Assembly: GCA_902373525.1 (NCBI GenBank) | Contig: CABKMN010000020.1 | Span: forward strand, 1 to 35,320 | Direction of reading: 5' to 3' | Length of the DNA: 35,320 nt | Source of the DNA: an uncultured Bilophila sp. | Lineage (GTDB): Bacteria > Desulfobacterota > Desulfovibrionia > Desulfovibrionales > Desulfovibrionaceae | Shown: in pieces, positions 1 to 7,069 of the stretch | How positions within the stretch are numbered: position 1 is the stretch's first letter | Layout of the letters: the number at the start of each line of letters is the position of its first letter | The notes under the pieces: generated by a model | What the model was told of the DNA's origin: nothing | The model's database searches: none | What the model saw: only the letters and a program-made list of their open reading frames with translations | Translations under genes and position numbers: made by a program

Positions 1-91
1 GGGGCTTTTCAGTGGGGAGAAGGGGGCCGCGTGCGGAGCGAGGCAACCGTCGAGGCGGGTTGAGGGGCGGGGGAGAGGAGGCACGGGGAAA

Positions 92-1315
92 TCATGCCGT
101 CGGATCATGCCGCCGGGCGTCCAGTCTCGTCAGGACGCCGTCGACGGCGGTGCGGATGCCCTCGGCGGTATAAAAGTTCCCGTTGACCAGAGCGCGGGCC
201 TTCAGGACCCGTTGGAAATCCGCCAGAGCCGCGTCTTCCGGCCCGCGCGGAGCGTTCCAGAAGTCCCCCAGCGGCATTTCCGTTTTGCACACGGCAAGGC
301 CGGGCATGGCGTATATGGACGTCCCCACGCAGTAGACCGGCTTCCCTTGTGACAGGGCCGAAATGCCCATCGTGCTGTTGAGCACCACCACTCCCGCGCT
401 TTTTTCCAGCATCTGGCGTCCCTTGCCGCCCTCGACGAAATGGACCCTGTCGCTGATGCCGCACGCCGCCGCGAACGAGGCGATGAAGTCCGCGTAGTGG
501 ATGAGCCCGTTGTCCAGAGGATGATTGCGGATGATGAGATGGGTCTTTGCCGGAGCGCGCTGGGCGAACGACGTGAGCACGCAGGCGATGGCCTCCTTCA
601 TGCCGCTGTACGGCGAATAGCGCCGTACCTGAGAGTCGGCGTCGAGCTGGAGAGGAAAGAAAAAGTATGGAGCGTGGGCGCGGTAGGCTTCACGCAGGGC
701 TTTTGCGGAGCGTTTCAGGCGTCCGGGACGGCTCAGGACGCGCAGGAACCAGCCCCAGACTTCGCGGCTCGCGCTTTGCGGGCGGTGCGTCCGAAAGTGT
801 CGGAAAAGCGGCCAGAGGAAGATCGTACCCGCATAGTGGCCGATGGCCCGCCATGTTTTGGTCGTCTGGGGATTGCCCACCTTGTGGGGGACGGGCGTAT
901 CCGGGCAGCGCGCGGCCAGTTCCGCCATGCCTTCCCGCGTGTTCGGCAAAGAGGAGAGGCCGTTTACCCCGCCTTCCTCCAGCGTGATGTAATCCGGACG
1001 CAAATAGCCTTCCTCATAGGCCCAGACCCGGATGCCCCGGAGGTTCGCCAGCAGCACGGCCTCCCTGTGCAGGGGCCGCCAGTCCCCGAAGACATGAAGG
1101 TCCGTCACCCGCCCCTCATCCATGATCCGGGCAATCCAGCCGCTCCAGATCGTGGCTTTCGCGCGGAACAGCCGCGTGTGGGGCAGAAGCCAGTCCACCA
1201 TGTCGCCCCCGCAGGCGTTGACGCGGATCACCCTGTCCCCGCGTCGGGTCAGGGCCCGTCCGAGCCGCCGAAAAAACGGGCCGTGCGGGCCCTGAAGAAA
1301 AAGATGGGTTCTCAT
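92..1315 (-). CDS. kpsS: KpsS-like capsule polysaccharide transferase
   Basis: A 407-residue protein of the KpsS/LpsZ capsule family. In group 2 and 3 capsule systems KpsS works in the cytoplasm with KpsC, adding Kdo residues to the lipid anchor that carries the capsule chain. Family-like features are the N-terminal FLQGPHGPFFRRLGRAL segment, the RVNACGGDMVDW stretch near residue 35, and YEEGYLRPDYITLEEGGVN around residue 100. The C-terminal half has a HPLDNG motif and a VVLNSTMGISAL loop, as in nucleotide-sugar-binding folds. The start overlaps the stop of the upstream kpsC fragment by 4 bases (ATGA), so the two were one operon. It ends in TGA. The family call is from motif memory; the exact sugar donor is not visible. 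Confidence 0.8.
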   Translation of the reverse strand: MRTHLFLQGPHGPFFRRLGRALTRRGDRVIRVNACGGDMVDWLLPHTRLFRAKATIWSGWIARIMDEGRVTDLHVFGDWRPLHREAVLLANLRGIRVWAYEEGYLRPDYITLEEGGVNGLSSLPNTREGMAELAARCPDTPVPHKVGNPQTTKTWRAIGHYAGTIFLWPLFRHFRTHRPQSASREVWGWFLRVLSRPGRLKRSAKALREAYRAHAPYFFFPLQLDADSQVRRYSPYSGMKEAIACVLTSFAQRAPAKTHLIIRNHPLDNGLIHYADFIASFAAACGISDRVHFVEGGKGRQMLEKSAGVVVLNSTMGISALSQGKPVYCVGTSIYAMPGLAVCKTEMPLGDFWNAPRGPEDAALADFQRVLKARALVNGNFYTAEGIRTAVDGVLTRLDARRHDPTA

Positions 1316-2262
1316 CGCCCCATTCCCCGCAGGAACCCGCGCGCGGCGGTGATGAATCGTGCCCAGACGCGGCCTCGCATCTGCCCCCCCGGCTGGAGCA
1401 GGCGGCGGCAGGCGTCTTCCGCCCGGCAGAAGTTGCCCGTCTGCCAGTCATAATAGGTCGGGTAGAGCAGCAGGGTTCCCGCCGTCAGTTCATCCAGACG
1501 CAGGCGTGCCCGGCGGCGGGGAAAGGTTTGCCGGTCGTGCGTCAGCCCCCAGCCCGCGTAGAACGGCCCGCCGTAGGTGAACACCGTGATCCCGCGCAAC
1601 AGCGCCTCAAATCCGGTTTGGGAGGTCAGAGTGTGCACTTCGTCCACGGCTTGCAGCAGGCTCCCCATAGAGACGTCGCGCAGGATGCCATCCGCGCAGC
1701 CCAATGCCGCCGTGTCGGGAAGCGAGCCCTGCCGGTTGCCGCTCTCCACATCCGGGTGCGGCTTGTAGAGGATGAAGGCGTCGGGCCGGGCTTCACGCAC
1801 GGCTCGCAGCAGGTCCATGTTGCCCATGCCGAAGCCGCCGGAGCGTACGGAAGCGTCGTCCTCAACCTGCCCCGGCACGAGAATGATGGTTTTCCCTTTG
1901 GGGAGATCAGGGACGGGGGCGGTTCCCGTATTGTATTTGGTCAGGCCGTGTTGCAGGATCAGGTCCCGCAGCGCGGCGGCCCGTTTCAAGAGGGCGGCGT
2001 GGTCGGGGTGTTCCGGCATGGCGTTGAGGATGTCTTCCAGTTCGCTGGGCCGCGAGGGATCGTAGTAGATGCCTTTTCTGTCCACCACCAGCGAGTAGGG
2101 CCAGTTGAAGTCGGAACCCAGACCGATGGAGCGGATGAAGCCGTCCTCCATGCGTGCCAGCGTCACCCCCGCGTCATCGCACAGCTTTTGGAGCGTCTCG
2201 TCCACGCCCGACGACCAGGCGACCACGTCCCCGCCTTTGGCCCAGGCCGAATCCTTGACGTG
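1312..2262 (-). pseudogene. kpsC: 5'-truncated kpsC, interrupted by an IS element
   Basis: This reading frame encodes about 315 residues of KpsC, the partner Kdo transferase of KpsS, including MEDGFIRSIGLGSD, LVPGQVEDDASVR, YKPHPDVESGN and a late TLTSQTGFEALLRG loop. Complete KpsC proteins have two such domains and are roughly twice this length. Reading upstream, the frame stays family-like through VKDSAWAKGGDVVAW and then runs into the left-end palindrome of the IS element at about 2262. I find no continuation of kpsC beyond the IS at 2821-3298. The N-terminal part therefore seems lost, not just split. A GTG at 2226 could start a shorter product, but it would begin inside the domain. Ends in TGA. 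Confidence 0.75.
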
Positions 2263-2318
2263 ATCCCCCGGCTAAGCCGGGGGGCTCCTGAAGTTTGACA
2301 ATTCCCTAAAACAGCAAA

Positions 2319-2355
2319 CCTCCTTGTCCGAACCGCTCAACGCGGAACAAGGAGG
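2319..2355 (+). promoter_or_regulatory. 5' UTR hairpin covering the tnpA ribosome binding site
   Basis: CCTCCTTGT (2319-2327) pairs perfectly with ACAAGGAGG (2347-2355). The second arm contains the AAGGAGG Shine-Dalgarno sequence, 6 bases before the tnpA ATG. Similar hairpins keep transposase translation low in IS200. Confidence 0.75.
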
Positions 2356-2361
2356 CTTTTT

Positions 2362-2739
2362 ATGAAGCAATTACAAAGGTTAAATCATATAGTCTGGGAG
2401 TGCAGGTATCACGTTGTTTGGATTCCCAAATACAGAAAAAAGATTTTGTATGGTAATCTTCGGCAAGAACTGGTGAATTTGTTTCGAGAACTGGCGAATC
2501 GCCGTGGCTGCACCATCTTGGAGGGGCACTTATGCAGGGAGCATGTGCATATGCTGTTGTCGATTTCACCCAAATATAGCGTCTCGGAGATAGTAGGCTA
2601 TCTGGAGGGGAAAAGTGCCATTGAAATCGCGAGGCGCTTTGGAAAAGTTCGTAAAATAACGGGAGAGTGGGAAATTCGGCTCTACATACGAAATCAGGAA
2701 AAGGAAGACAGGAGAGTGGAGCAGCTTAAGCTGCTGTAA
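2362..2739 (+). CDS. tnpA: IS200-type Y1 transposase TnpA with internal deletion
   Basis: A 125-residue HUH single-strand transposase. The start WECRYHVVWIPKYRKK, the metal-binding HVH in CREHVHMLLS near residue 61, and the catalytic YIRNQ (Tyr and Gln four apart) near residue 110 are all present. Usual family members run about 140 residues or more and have a segment between the KVRNFTGEHF-like region and YIRNQ containing WARGYFVSTVG. Here KVRKITGEWEIRL joins straight to YIRNQ, so about 15-20 residues appear deleted in frame. The active-site residues survive, but the protein may not fold or dimerise normally. Ends in TAA. Confidence 0.85.
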   Translation: MKQLQRLNHIVWECRYHVVWIPKYRKKILYGNLRQELVNLFRELANRRGCTILEGHLCREHVHMLLSISPKYSVSEIVGYLEGKSAIEIARRFGKVRKITGEWEIRLYIRNQEKEDRRVEQLKLL

Positions 2740-2820
2740 TTCGCCGTAGGCGAATAGCAAAAACCGCTTTGAGCGGTCACCGCGTTTCAATCCCCCGGCT
2801 TTGCCGGGGGATTTTGACTA

Positions 2821-3298
2821 GGGTTCCCTTTTTAGCGGAACGATGAAGAATCCCTTCTTTGGCGAGGAGCGAAAGGAAAGACCGGGCCTGAGCGGGGAAA
2901 CTCGTCCAATGCCGCCGAAACCGAATCGCCGGTTGCGAGAGCCGAGCCCCTTTCCGCCGTTCGACCGGCGCGACAAAGCCGGACCCCCGCGTATGGAGGT
3001 CCGATTGTGCGGTCCGCAGCGGATGCCGTACCCTCCCCGGACTCGCACGCAGGGAGGTCCGGTACGGCTGGCCGGGGAACGCCTTGCGGCGGGAGCACCG
3101 CCTTCTTCCGGGGCCGCCTTCCGCGCAAGAGCCGCATCCGGGACCGGGGCGGCGTACAGGGAAACGTGCGCCGGAAGGTATCCGGGGGCATGAGTTTCCG
3201 TACCCAGATGCGGTGAACACAACCGGGAACAAGGCCGGGGATTCGGCGTGTTCCTGTTCCGCGTACGTGCCGGTGGAGCCTTTGAGTAGGGCTCCCCG
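2821..3298. other. non-coding stretch without recognisable gene
   Basis: Long overlapping frames exist on both strands, but none gives a protein I recognise, and their composition is arginine- and proline-rich, as expected from chance frames in GC-rich DNA. One imperfect inverted repeat is visible: CCGTACC at 3026-3032 with GGTACGG at 3061-3067, with CTCCC/GGGAG pairing inside. The missing 5' half of kpsC is not here. Confidence 0.5.
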
Positions 3299-4009
3299 TC
3301 AGCGCGCGCGGCCCTGAGGCGGCTTCACGTCGAAGCTGTAATACTGCCTGAAATATTTCTTATGGATTTCGTACGACCAGTGCTCGGTCCGGAAAATGCT
3401 GATGGCGGCCTCGCGGTTGCCGAGGCGCACGGAGTCGATGAACCGCTGGTGCGTGTTGAGGTTCATGGATTCCCACTCATACGAATACTCGCGTCTGGGG
3501 AAGTCGTAGAGGCGGCGGCGCAGCGGGATCAGCGTCTGTTCGAGAAGCGTGTTCGCGGACAGCGACAGGAAGATGCCGTGGAAGCGGATGTTCTCGTCGT
3601 AGTATTCCATATAATTGTTCTGACGCAGCAATTCCCACTGGCGTTCGTTCGAGGCTTCGAACTGCCGCACATGGTAGGCCGTCAGCTTGTGGAACACTTC
3701 GTTGATGCAGTCCGCTTCGATGGAGCCGATGATCTGGTACGCGCTCTTGATGAAATCCGGCGTGATCGGATTGATGTGGACGCCCTTGCGCGGGAGGATG
3801 GTGACGAACCCCTCCGCCTCCAGCCGGATCAGCGCGTCGCGCAGGGGCGTCTTGCTGACTTCGAGCCGTTCGCAGATTTGATCCTGATCGAGAAATTCGC
3901 CGTAGGAGAGCACGCCGGAACTCATGGCGTCCTTGAGGTACTGGTACACGCGTTCGCGCAGTGAATCCTGCTTGCCGTCGTTTTTGTCTTCCGTCATTTT
4001 TTTCTTCAT
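3299..4009 (-). CDS. GntR-family (FCD) transcriptional regulator 1
   Basis: A 236-residue GntR regulator of the FadR/FCD subgroup. The winged helix lies at about residues 15-80 (SLRERVYQYLKDAM, then CERLEVSKTPLRDALIRLEAEGFVTILPRKG). The helical ligand-binding FCD domain follows, with metal-site-type histidines in IRFHGIFLSLS and NTHQRFIDSVR. It is a clear paralog of the regulator at 4644-5372, with nearly identical DNA-recognition helices (S-x-TPLRDALIRLEAEGFVTI). It is transcribed away from that gene and shares a regulatory region containing the 12-bp palindrome TCATATATATGA. A role in controlling the pyrrolysine and methylamine genes is inferred from position; the ligand is unknown. Ends in TGA. 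Confidence 0.85.
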   Translation of the reverse strand: MKKKMTEDKNDGKQDSLRERVYQYLKDAMSSGVLSYGEFLDQDQICERLEVSKTPLRDALIRLEAEGFVTILPRKGVHINPITPDFIKSAYQIIGSIEADCINEVFHKLTAYHVRQFEASNERQWELLRQNNYMEYYDENIRFHGIFLSLSANTLLEQTLIPLRRRLYDFPRREYSYEWESMNLNTHQRFIDSVRLGNREAAISIFRTEHWSYEIHKKYFRQYYSFDVKPPQGRAR

Positions 4010-4437
4010 ATGCGCTCACGTCGATAAGAAGTTGGGATCATGTCCTGTATGGGGAATCCCGCAGAGCCCCGCGGGCCTTTCCGTGCCCCTTCCGTCCGCG
4101 TCCGGCCGGGCGATGCCGGTTTCTCGGAGGCGTTTCGCCCCGGCGGTCCGCACCGGGCTTCGCCGTTGGGGCGTGCCCGAGACGGTGCGGATGCGTTTTT
4201 TGATGCTCTCATATATATGAAGGCCGGAGGCAAAGGGGGCCATCCGTTTTCAAGACATGAGGCGTTTCATGTAATCATTATATATTTCACTATAAAAATG
4301 TCGCATGGCGTCGGGCGTTCCCTGTCTGCGTCGGACGCGCTTGCGTAACGAAACGTCCTTTGATATATAAGGACCAAGAAACAGTACCGTATTTGCCGAG
4401 TGGGGTAAAGAGATTGAGCCGCGCTCGGCGGTGGGAT
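4010..4437. promoter_or_regulatory. divergent regulatory region between the two GntR genes
   Basis: Non-coding. It contains a perfect 12-bp palindrome, TCATATATATGA, at 4209-4220. A second AT-rich near-palindrome is centred on TGATATATAA (4361-4370) inside TCCTTTGATATATAAGGA. Both resemble the GATATATC-centred sites elsewhere in the window and are candidate operators for the GntR proteins. The rest is GC-rich with no gene I can support. Confidence 0.5.
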
Positions 4438-4600
4438 TCGGGTGTCCGGCGTGTGCGCCGGAAGAATTGGAAAGTTCGGTTGGAAACCGACGCTGGCCCG
4501 CAACCGTGAAAGGGGACGATTCCGCATACGCCACTGCGGTTCCGCCGTGGGAAGGCGCGGAAGAGGGGGAACCTTGAGCCGGGAAGCCAGCCCGACCCCA
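4438..4600 (+). promoter_or_regulatory. cobalamin (B12) riboswitch
   Basis: The conserved core is readable. AAAGTTCGGTTGGAAACC leads to GCTGGCCCGCAACCGTGAA at 4482-4510, matching the family's GGxCCCGCxACxGT segment. Then come GCCACTG ... GTGGGAAGGC at 4530-4556, and the B12 box AGCCGGGAAGCCAGCC at 4577-4592. The order and spacing fit the adenosylcobalamin riboswitch family. It ends about 45 bases before the SD of the GntR gene. Cobalamin riboswitches usually control B12 synthesis or uptake, so a transcription factor as target is unusual. Confidence 0.85.
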
Positions 4601-4613
4601 TTCCTTTAACCGT

Positions 4614-4637
4614 TGTCCACGCGGCATGGACAGGAGG
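4614..4637 (+). promoter_or_regulatory. hairpin next to the GntR2 Shine-Dalgarno (likely expression platform)
   Basis: TGTCC (4614-4618) pairs with GGACA (4628-4632), and the AGGAGG Shine-Dalgarno begins at the base of the stem (4632-4637), 6 bases before the ATG at 4644. This could be the switch by which the riboswitch hides or exposes the ribosome binding site. Pairing is seen; function is inferred. Confidence 0.5.
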
Positions 4638-4643
4638 TTTGGC

Positions 4644-5372
4644 ATGAGCACGCAATCGGTCGGACATGTGGGGGACGGCGCGGACTCCCTGCGGGAGCGG
4701 GTATACCGCCACCTTGAGGAATCGCTTTGCGCGGGGCGCATCCGGGACGGCGAACCGCTGGATCAGGATGCGTTGTGCGAACGGCTCGGCGTCAGCCGCA
4801 CTCCGCTTCGGGATGCGCTGATCCGGCTGGAAGCCGAGGGCTTCGTCACCATCGAACCGCGCCGGGGCGTATTCATTACGCCGCTCACCGACGCCTTTGT
4901 CAAGAGCGCCTGCCAGATCATCGGCACGCTGGAATCGGAATCCCTGCAATCCTCGTTTCACAAGCTGACCGCCCGCATGGTCCGCGAGCTTGAGGAGTCG
5001 TTGGCGCGGCAGGAAACCCTGCTGCCCGACCGGCTCCCGGAATATCGGGCCGAAAACGACCGGTTCCACGACATGCTGTTCCGCATCTCCGGCAACCCGT
5101 TGTTGCAGGAGCTGGCTTCCCGCCTGCGCCGCCGGTTGAACATGATGCCCGAACACCCCCTCTCACGCGAACAGGCGCACGCCGCCATGACCGACCACCA
5201 GCGCATCGTGGAATCGCTCAAGATGGGGAACTGCGTCGCCGCCGCGAGCATCCTCCGGTTCGAGCGCTGGTCGCCCCTCCGCTTCCTGTACTCCGGTCCG
5301 GTCGGCAACCGGCGCAGGGCCGCGCCCAGAGCGGCGGGCAAGACGCTGCCGGACCGTTTCTCGGCGGCCTGA
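4644..5372 (+). CDS. GntR-family (FCD) regulator 2, behind a B12 riboswitch
   Basis: A 242-residue FadR/FCD-type GntR regulator. The winged helix is at about residues 15-75 (SLRERVYRHLEESL, CERLGVSRTPLRDALIRLEAEGFVTIEPRRG). The FCD effector domain follows, with RFHDMLFRISGNPLLQEL and DHQRIVESLKMGN. The start at 4644 is chosen because AGGAGG precedes it by 6 bases; an ATG at 4626 has no good SD. It lies directly upstream of tRNA-Pyl and the pyl genes on the same strand, and is a paralog of the regulator at 3299-4009. The C-terminal tail is arginine-rich and not conserved with the paralog. If it represses the methylamine genes, B12 would relieve repression; this is inference. Ends in TGA. Confidence 0.85.
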   Translation: MSTQSVGHVGDGADSLRERVYRHLEESLCAGRIRDGEPLDQDALCERLGVSRTPLRDALIRLEAEGFVTIEPRRGVFITPLTDAFVKSACQIIGTLESESLQSSFHKLTARMVRELEESLARQETLLPDRLPEYRAENDRFHDMLFRISGNPLLQELASRLRRRLNMMPEHPLSREQAHAAMTDHQRIVESLKMGNCVAAASILRFERWSPLRFLYSGPVGNRRRAAPRAAGKTLPDRFSAA

Positions 5373-5491
5373 GCTTCCTTTCCTCGCGCATCCAACACCT
5401 TGGCCGCGTTGGCAAAACGAACGATGAAGCGGACGCGGCCCCGTCGTTCCCGCTCTGCGGAAACGGAGCGGCGTTGCGCCGAAGAAAAATT

Positions 5492-5506
5492 CTGATATAT
5501 CTATAG
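5492..5506 (+). promoter_or_regulatory. GATATATC-centred candidate operator upstream of tRNA-Pyl
   Basis: CTGATATATCTATAG. The same sequence recurs as CTGATATATCTATA upstream of dctP (11446-11459, minus) and as CAGATATATCTATAG in the methyltransferase promoter region (26258-26272, minus). It is about 130 bases before the tRNA. Likely a shared operator, possibly for the GntR pair. Confidence 0.5.
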
Positions 5507-5567
5507 ACAGCGAAGGCGTTTTTCTGTATGGTTGAAGCGCGTTCGGAAATTGTGGCTATAGTCAATA

Positions 5568-5590
5568 GAACAGATATGTTGCATCTGTTC
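5568..5590. promoter_or_regulatory. 8-bp inverted repeat upstream of tRNA-Pyl
   Basis: GAACAGAT (5568-5575), a 7-base spacer, then ATCTGTTC (5583-5590), a perfect dyad 48 bases before the tRNA gene. It has the size and spacing of a dimer binding site and is not followed by a T-run, so an operator is more likely than a terminator. Confidence 0.45.
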
Positions 5591-5637
5591 ATAGGCGTTT
5601 GATCCCTCTTTCCGGTACGGCTGTTTATATATCATGA

Positions 5638-5709
5638 GGGGTGTGGATCGAATGGATCGCAGGGACTCTAAACCCCTGTAGCCGGGTGAAACTCCCGGAC
5701 ACCCCGCCA
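5638..5709 (+). tRNA. pylT: tRNA-Pyl (anticodon CUA)
   Basis: A 72-base tRNA that folds as an amber-decoding pyrrolysine tRNA. The acceptor stem GGGGTGT (5638-5644) pairs fully with ACACCCC (5699-5705), followed by G and an encoded CCA (5707-5709). A single base separates the acceptor from a 4-bp D stem (GATC/GATC) with a 5-base loop. The anticodon arm has the extended stem typical of tRNA-Pyl and the loop CTCTAAA, with anticodon CTA at 5668-5670. The variable region is only about 2 bases, and the T stem is CCGGG/CCCGG. These small D and variable loops are hallmarks of tRNA-Pyl. It lies 43 bases before pylSn and is probably co-transcribed with it. Confidence 0.97.
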
Positions 5710-5752
5710 CCTTCGCGGCATCGCCCGCCGATGGCCCGAAAGCGAGAGCGCC

Positions 5753-6103
5753 ATGACCGAATCCTCACGCCCGGCTCCGAAGCAGCGCACCTACCGCAAG
5801 CACCAGTATCTGTTTGCCCTGATAGGCAAAATGAAGCTCTGGCCTTCGAGAAAGGGCATCCTGCACGGCATCCGCAGCATCGACATCGCCGGTGATTTCG
5901 CCGTCATCACCACGCACTGCGGGAAGACCTTCACGGTGCGCGACTCCCGCACCTCCAGAGCCAGCCGCTGGCTCCGCAACAAGATCGTGGCGGACCCCTG
6001 TCCCGTTTGCGCCGTTCCCGAGTGGAAACTCAAGAAATATCAGGGAACCGTGTTCCGCAAGAAGTCCGGGGCGGTGCTCCCGCAGGCGGACCCCACGGGG
6101 TAG
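5753..6103 (+). CDS. pylSn: PylSn, N-terminal tRNA-binding part of pyrrolysyl-tRNA synthetase
   Basis: A 116-residue separate N-terminal domain that binds tRNA-Pyl tightly and helps PylSc charge it. Bacteria encode this part apart from the catalytic domain, while Methanosarcina fuses them. Recognisable segments are RKHQYLFALIGKMKLWPSRKGILHGIRSI, TTHCGKTFTVRDSRTSRASRWLRNK and a CPVC pair before EWKLKKYQGTVF. His and Cys residues fit the known zinc site of this domain. It is followed after about 110 bases by pylSc. Notably the stop codon is TAG (6101-6103), the codon this system decodes. Readthrough would add 41 residues (Pyl included) and end at a TGA (6224-6226) just inside pylSc. Confidence 0.93.
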   Translation: MTESSRPAPKQRTYRKHQYLFALIGKMKLWPSRKGILHGIRSIDIAGDFAVITTHCGKTFTVRDSRTSRASRWLRNKIVADPCPVCAVPEWKLKKYQGTVFRKKSGAVLPQADPTG

Positions 6104-6212
6104 CCGCGCGCCGAGGCGCGGGATCGGGAGTCGACGGAGCCGACGCGCCCCCGCAAGGGGCCGCCGGCGGATGAAGCCGCCTGTAAGACAGGCCCAGCAA
6201 GGAAGCGGACAA

Positions 6213-7049
6213 ATGAGGTTCAGTGAAGAACAGGAACGGCGTCTGGGGGCGTTGGGGGCGACCGACGAGATGTTGCAGGCCGATTTCCCCGGAGAGAAGG
6301 AGCGGAACCGCGCCTATCAGCGGCTGGAGTCCGGCCTTGCGGCGGAACAGGTGCAACGGCTTGAACGGTTTTGTGAAGGCCCCCGGCGTCCGCTGCTGCT
6401 GGAGCTTGAGGAACGCCTTTCCGCCGCGCTGCGGGAGGCCGGGTTCCTGCAAGTCCGCACGCCGATCATCCTCTCCCGGGCGCGTCTGGAAAAGATGGGG
6501 GTCTTTGAGGGCTCCATCATGGAGAAACAGGTCTTCTGGCTCGACGCCAAGCGGTGCCTGCGTCCCATGCTCGCGCCGCATCTCTATGAATACATGCGCG
6601 AAATCGGACGCCTGCGCCCGCGCCCGATCCGGCTTTTCGAAATCGGCCCGTGCTTCCGGCGGGAAACGCAGGGGCAGCGCCACGCCAACGAATTCACCAT
6701 GCTCAACCTTGTGGAGATGGGGTTGCCGGAAGGGACCGATCTCACGGCGCGCCTTCGGGAACTGGGGACGCTCGTGCTGGACGCGGTCGGGGTTTCCGGC
6801 TGGCGCATGACGGACGAGGATTCGACGGTGTACGGCGAAACCTCCGACTTCGTGGACAAGAACGGCATGGAACTCGCGTCTTCGGCCCTTGGACCCCATC
6901 CTCTGGATGCCGCATGGGGCATCATGGAAAACTGGGTGGGCGTCGGGTTTGGTCTGGAACGGCTTTCCATGGCCGTCTCCGGGGAACGCAACATAGCCAA
7001 GGTCGGCCCGAGCCTTTCCTATCTCGACGGAATCCGGCTCCGCGTATGA
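6213..7049 (+). CDS. pylSc: PylSc, catalytic pyrrolysyl-tRNA synthetase domain
   Basis: A 278-residue class II aminoacyl-tRNA synthetase catalytic domain that attaches pyrrolysine to tRNA-Pyl. Motif 2 is FEIGPCFRRETQG followed by RHANEFTMLNLVEMG. Motif 3 is GVGFGLERLSM. The Asn of MLN matches the substrate-binding Asn of archaeal PylRS, while the archaeal Cys two residues on is Val here. The Tyr in STVYGETSDF matches the mobile active-site tyrosine. The start at 6213 is chosen because GGAAG lies 7 bases upstream and it gives the usual bacterial PylSc start; the open frame extends further upstream without homology. Its stop overlaps an alternative pylB start (ATGA). Ends in TGA. Confidence 0.95.
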   Translation: MRFSEEQERRLGALGATDEMLQADFPGEKERNRAYQRLESGLAAEQVQRLERFCEGPRRPLLLELEERLSAALREAGFLQVRTPIILSRARLEKMGVFEGSIMEKQVFWLDAKRCLRPMLAPHLYEYMREIGRLRPRPIRLFEIGPCFRRETQGQRHANEFTMLNLVEMGLPEGTDLTARLRELGTLVLDAVGVSGWRMTDEDSTVYGETSDFVDKNGMELASSALGPHPLDAAWGIMENWVGVGFGLERLSMAVSGERNIAKVGPSLSYLDGIRLRV

Positions 7050-7069
7050 GCCTTGATGAAGGGAACGCG

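Larger units (their letters stand above)
2262..2820 (+). mobile_element. IS200/IS605-family element, single-ORF type
   Basis: A single Y1-type transposase gene is flanked by subterminal palindromes. At the left, an 8-bp stem CCCCCGGC/GCCGGGGG with loop TAA lies at 2265-2283. At the right, the same stem with loop TTT lies at 2792-2810. More small hairpins lie between the gene and the right end: TTCGCC-GTA-GGCGAA at 2740-2754 and ACCGCT-TTG-AGCGGT at 2763-2777. There are no terminal inverted repeats, as expected for this family, which moves as single-stranded DNA. The exact boundaries are approximate. The element sits directly against the broken kpsC frame. Confidence 0.85.

Noticed and set aside
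2821..3298. Remaining 5' half of kpsC beyond the IS element
   Set aside because: No frame on the minus strand there shows KpsC-like segments.
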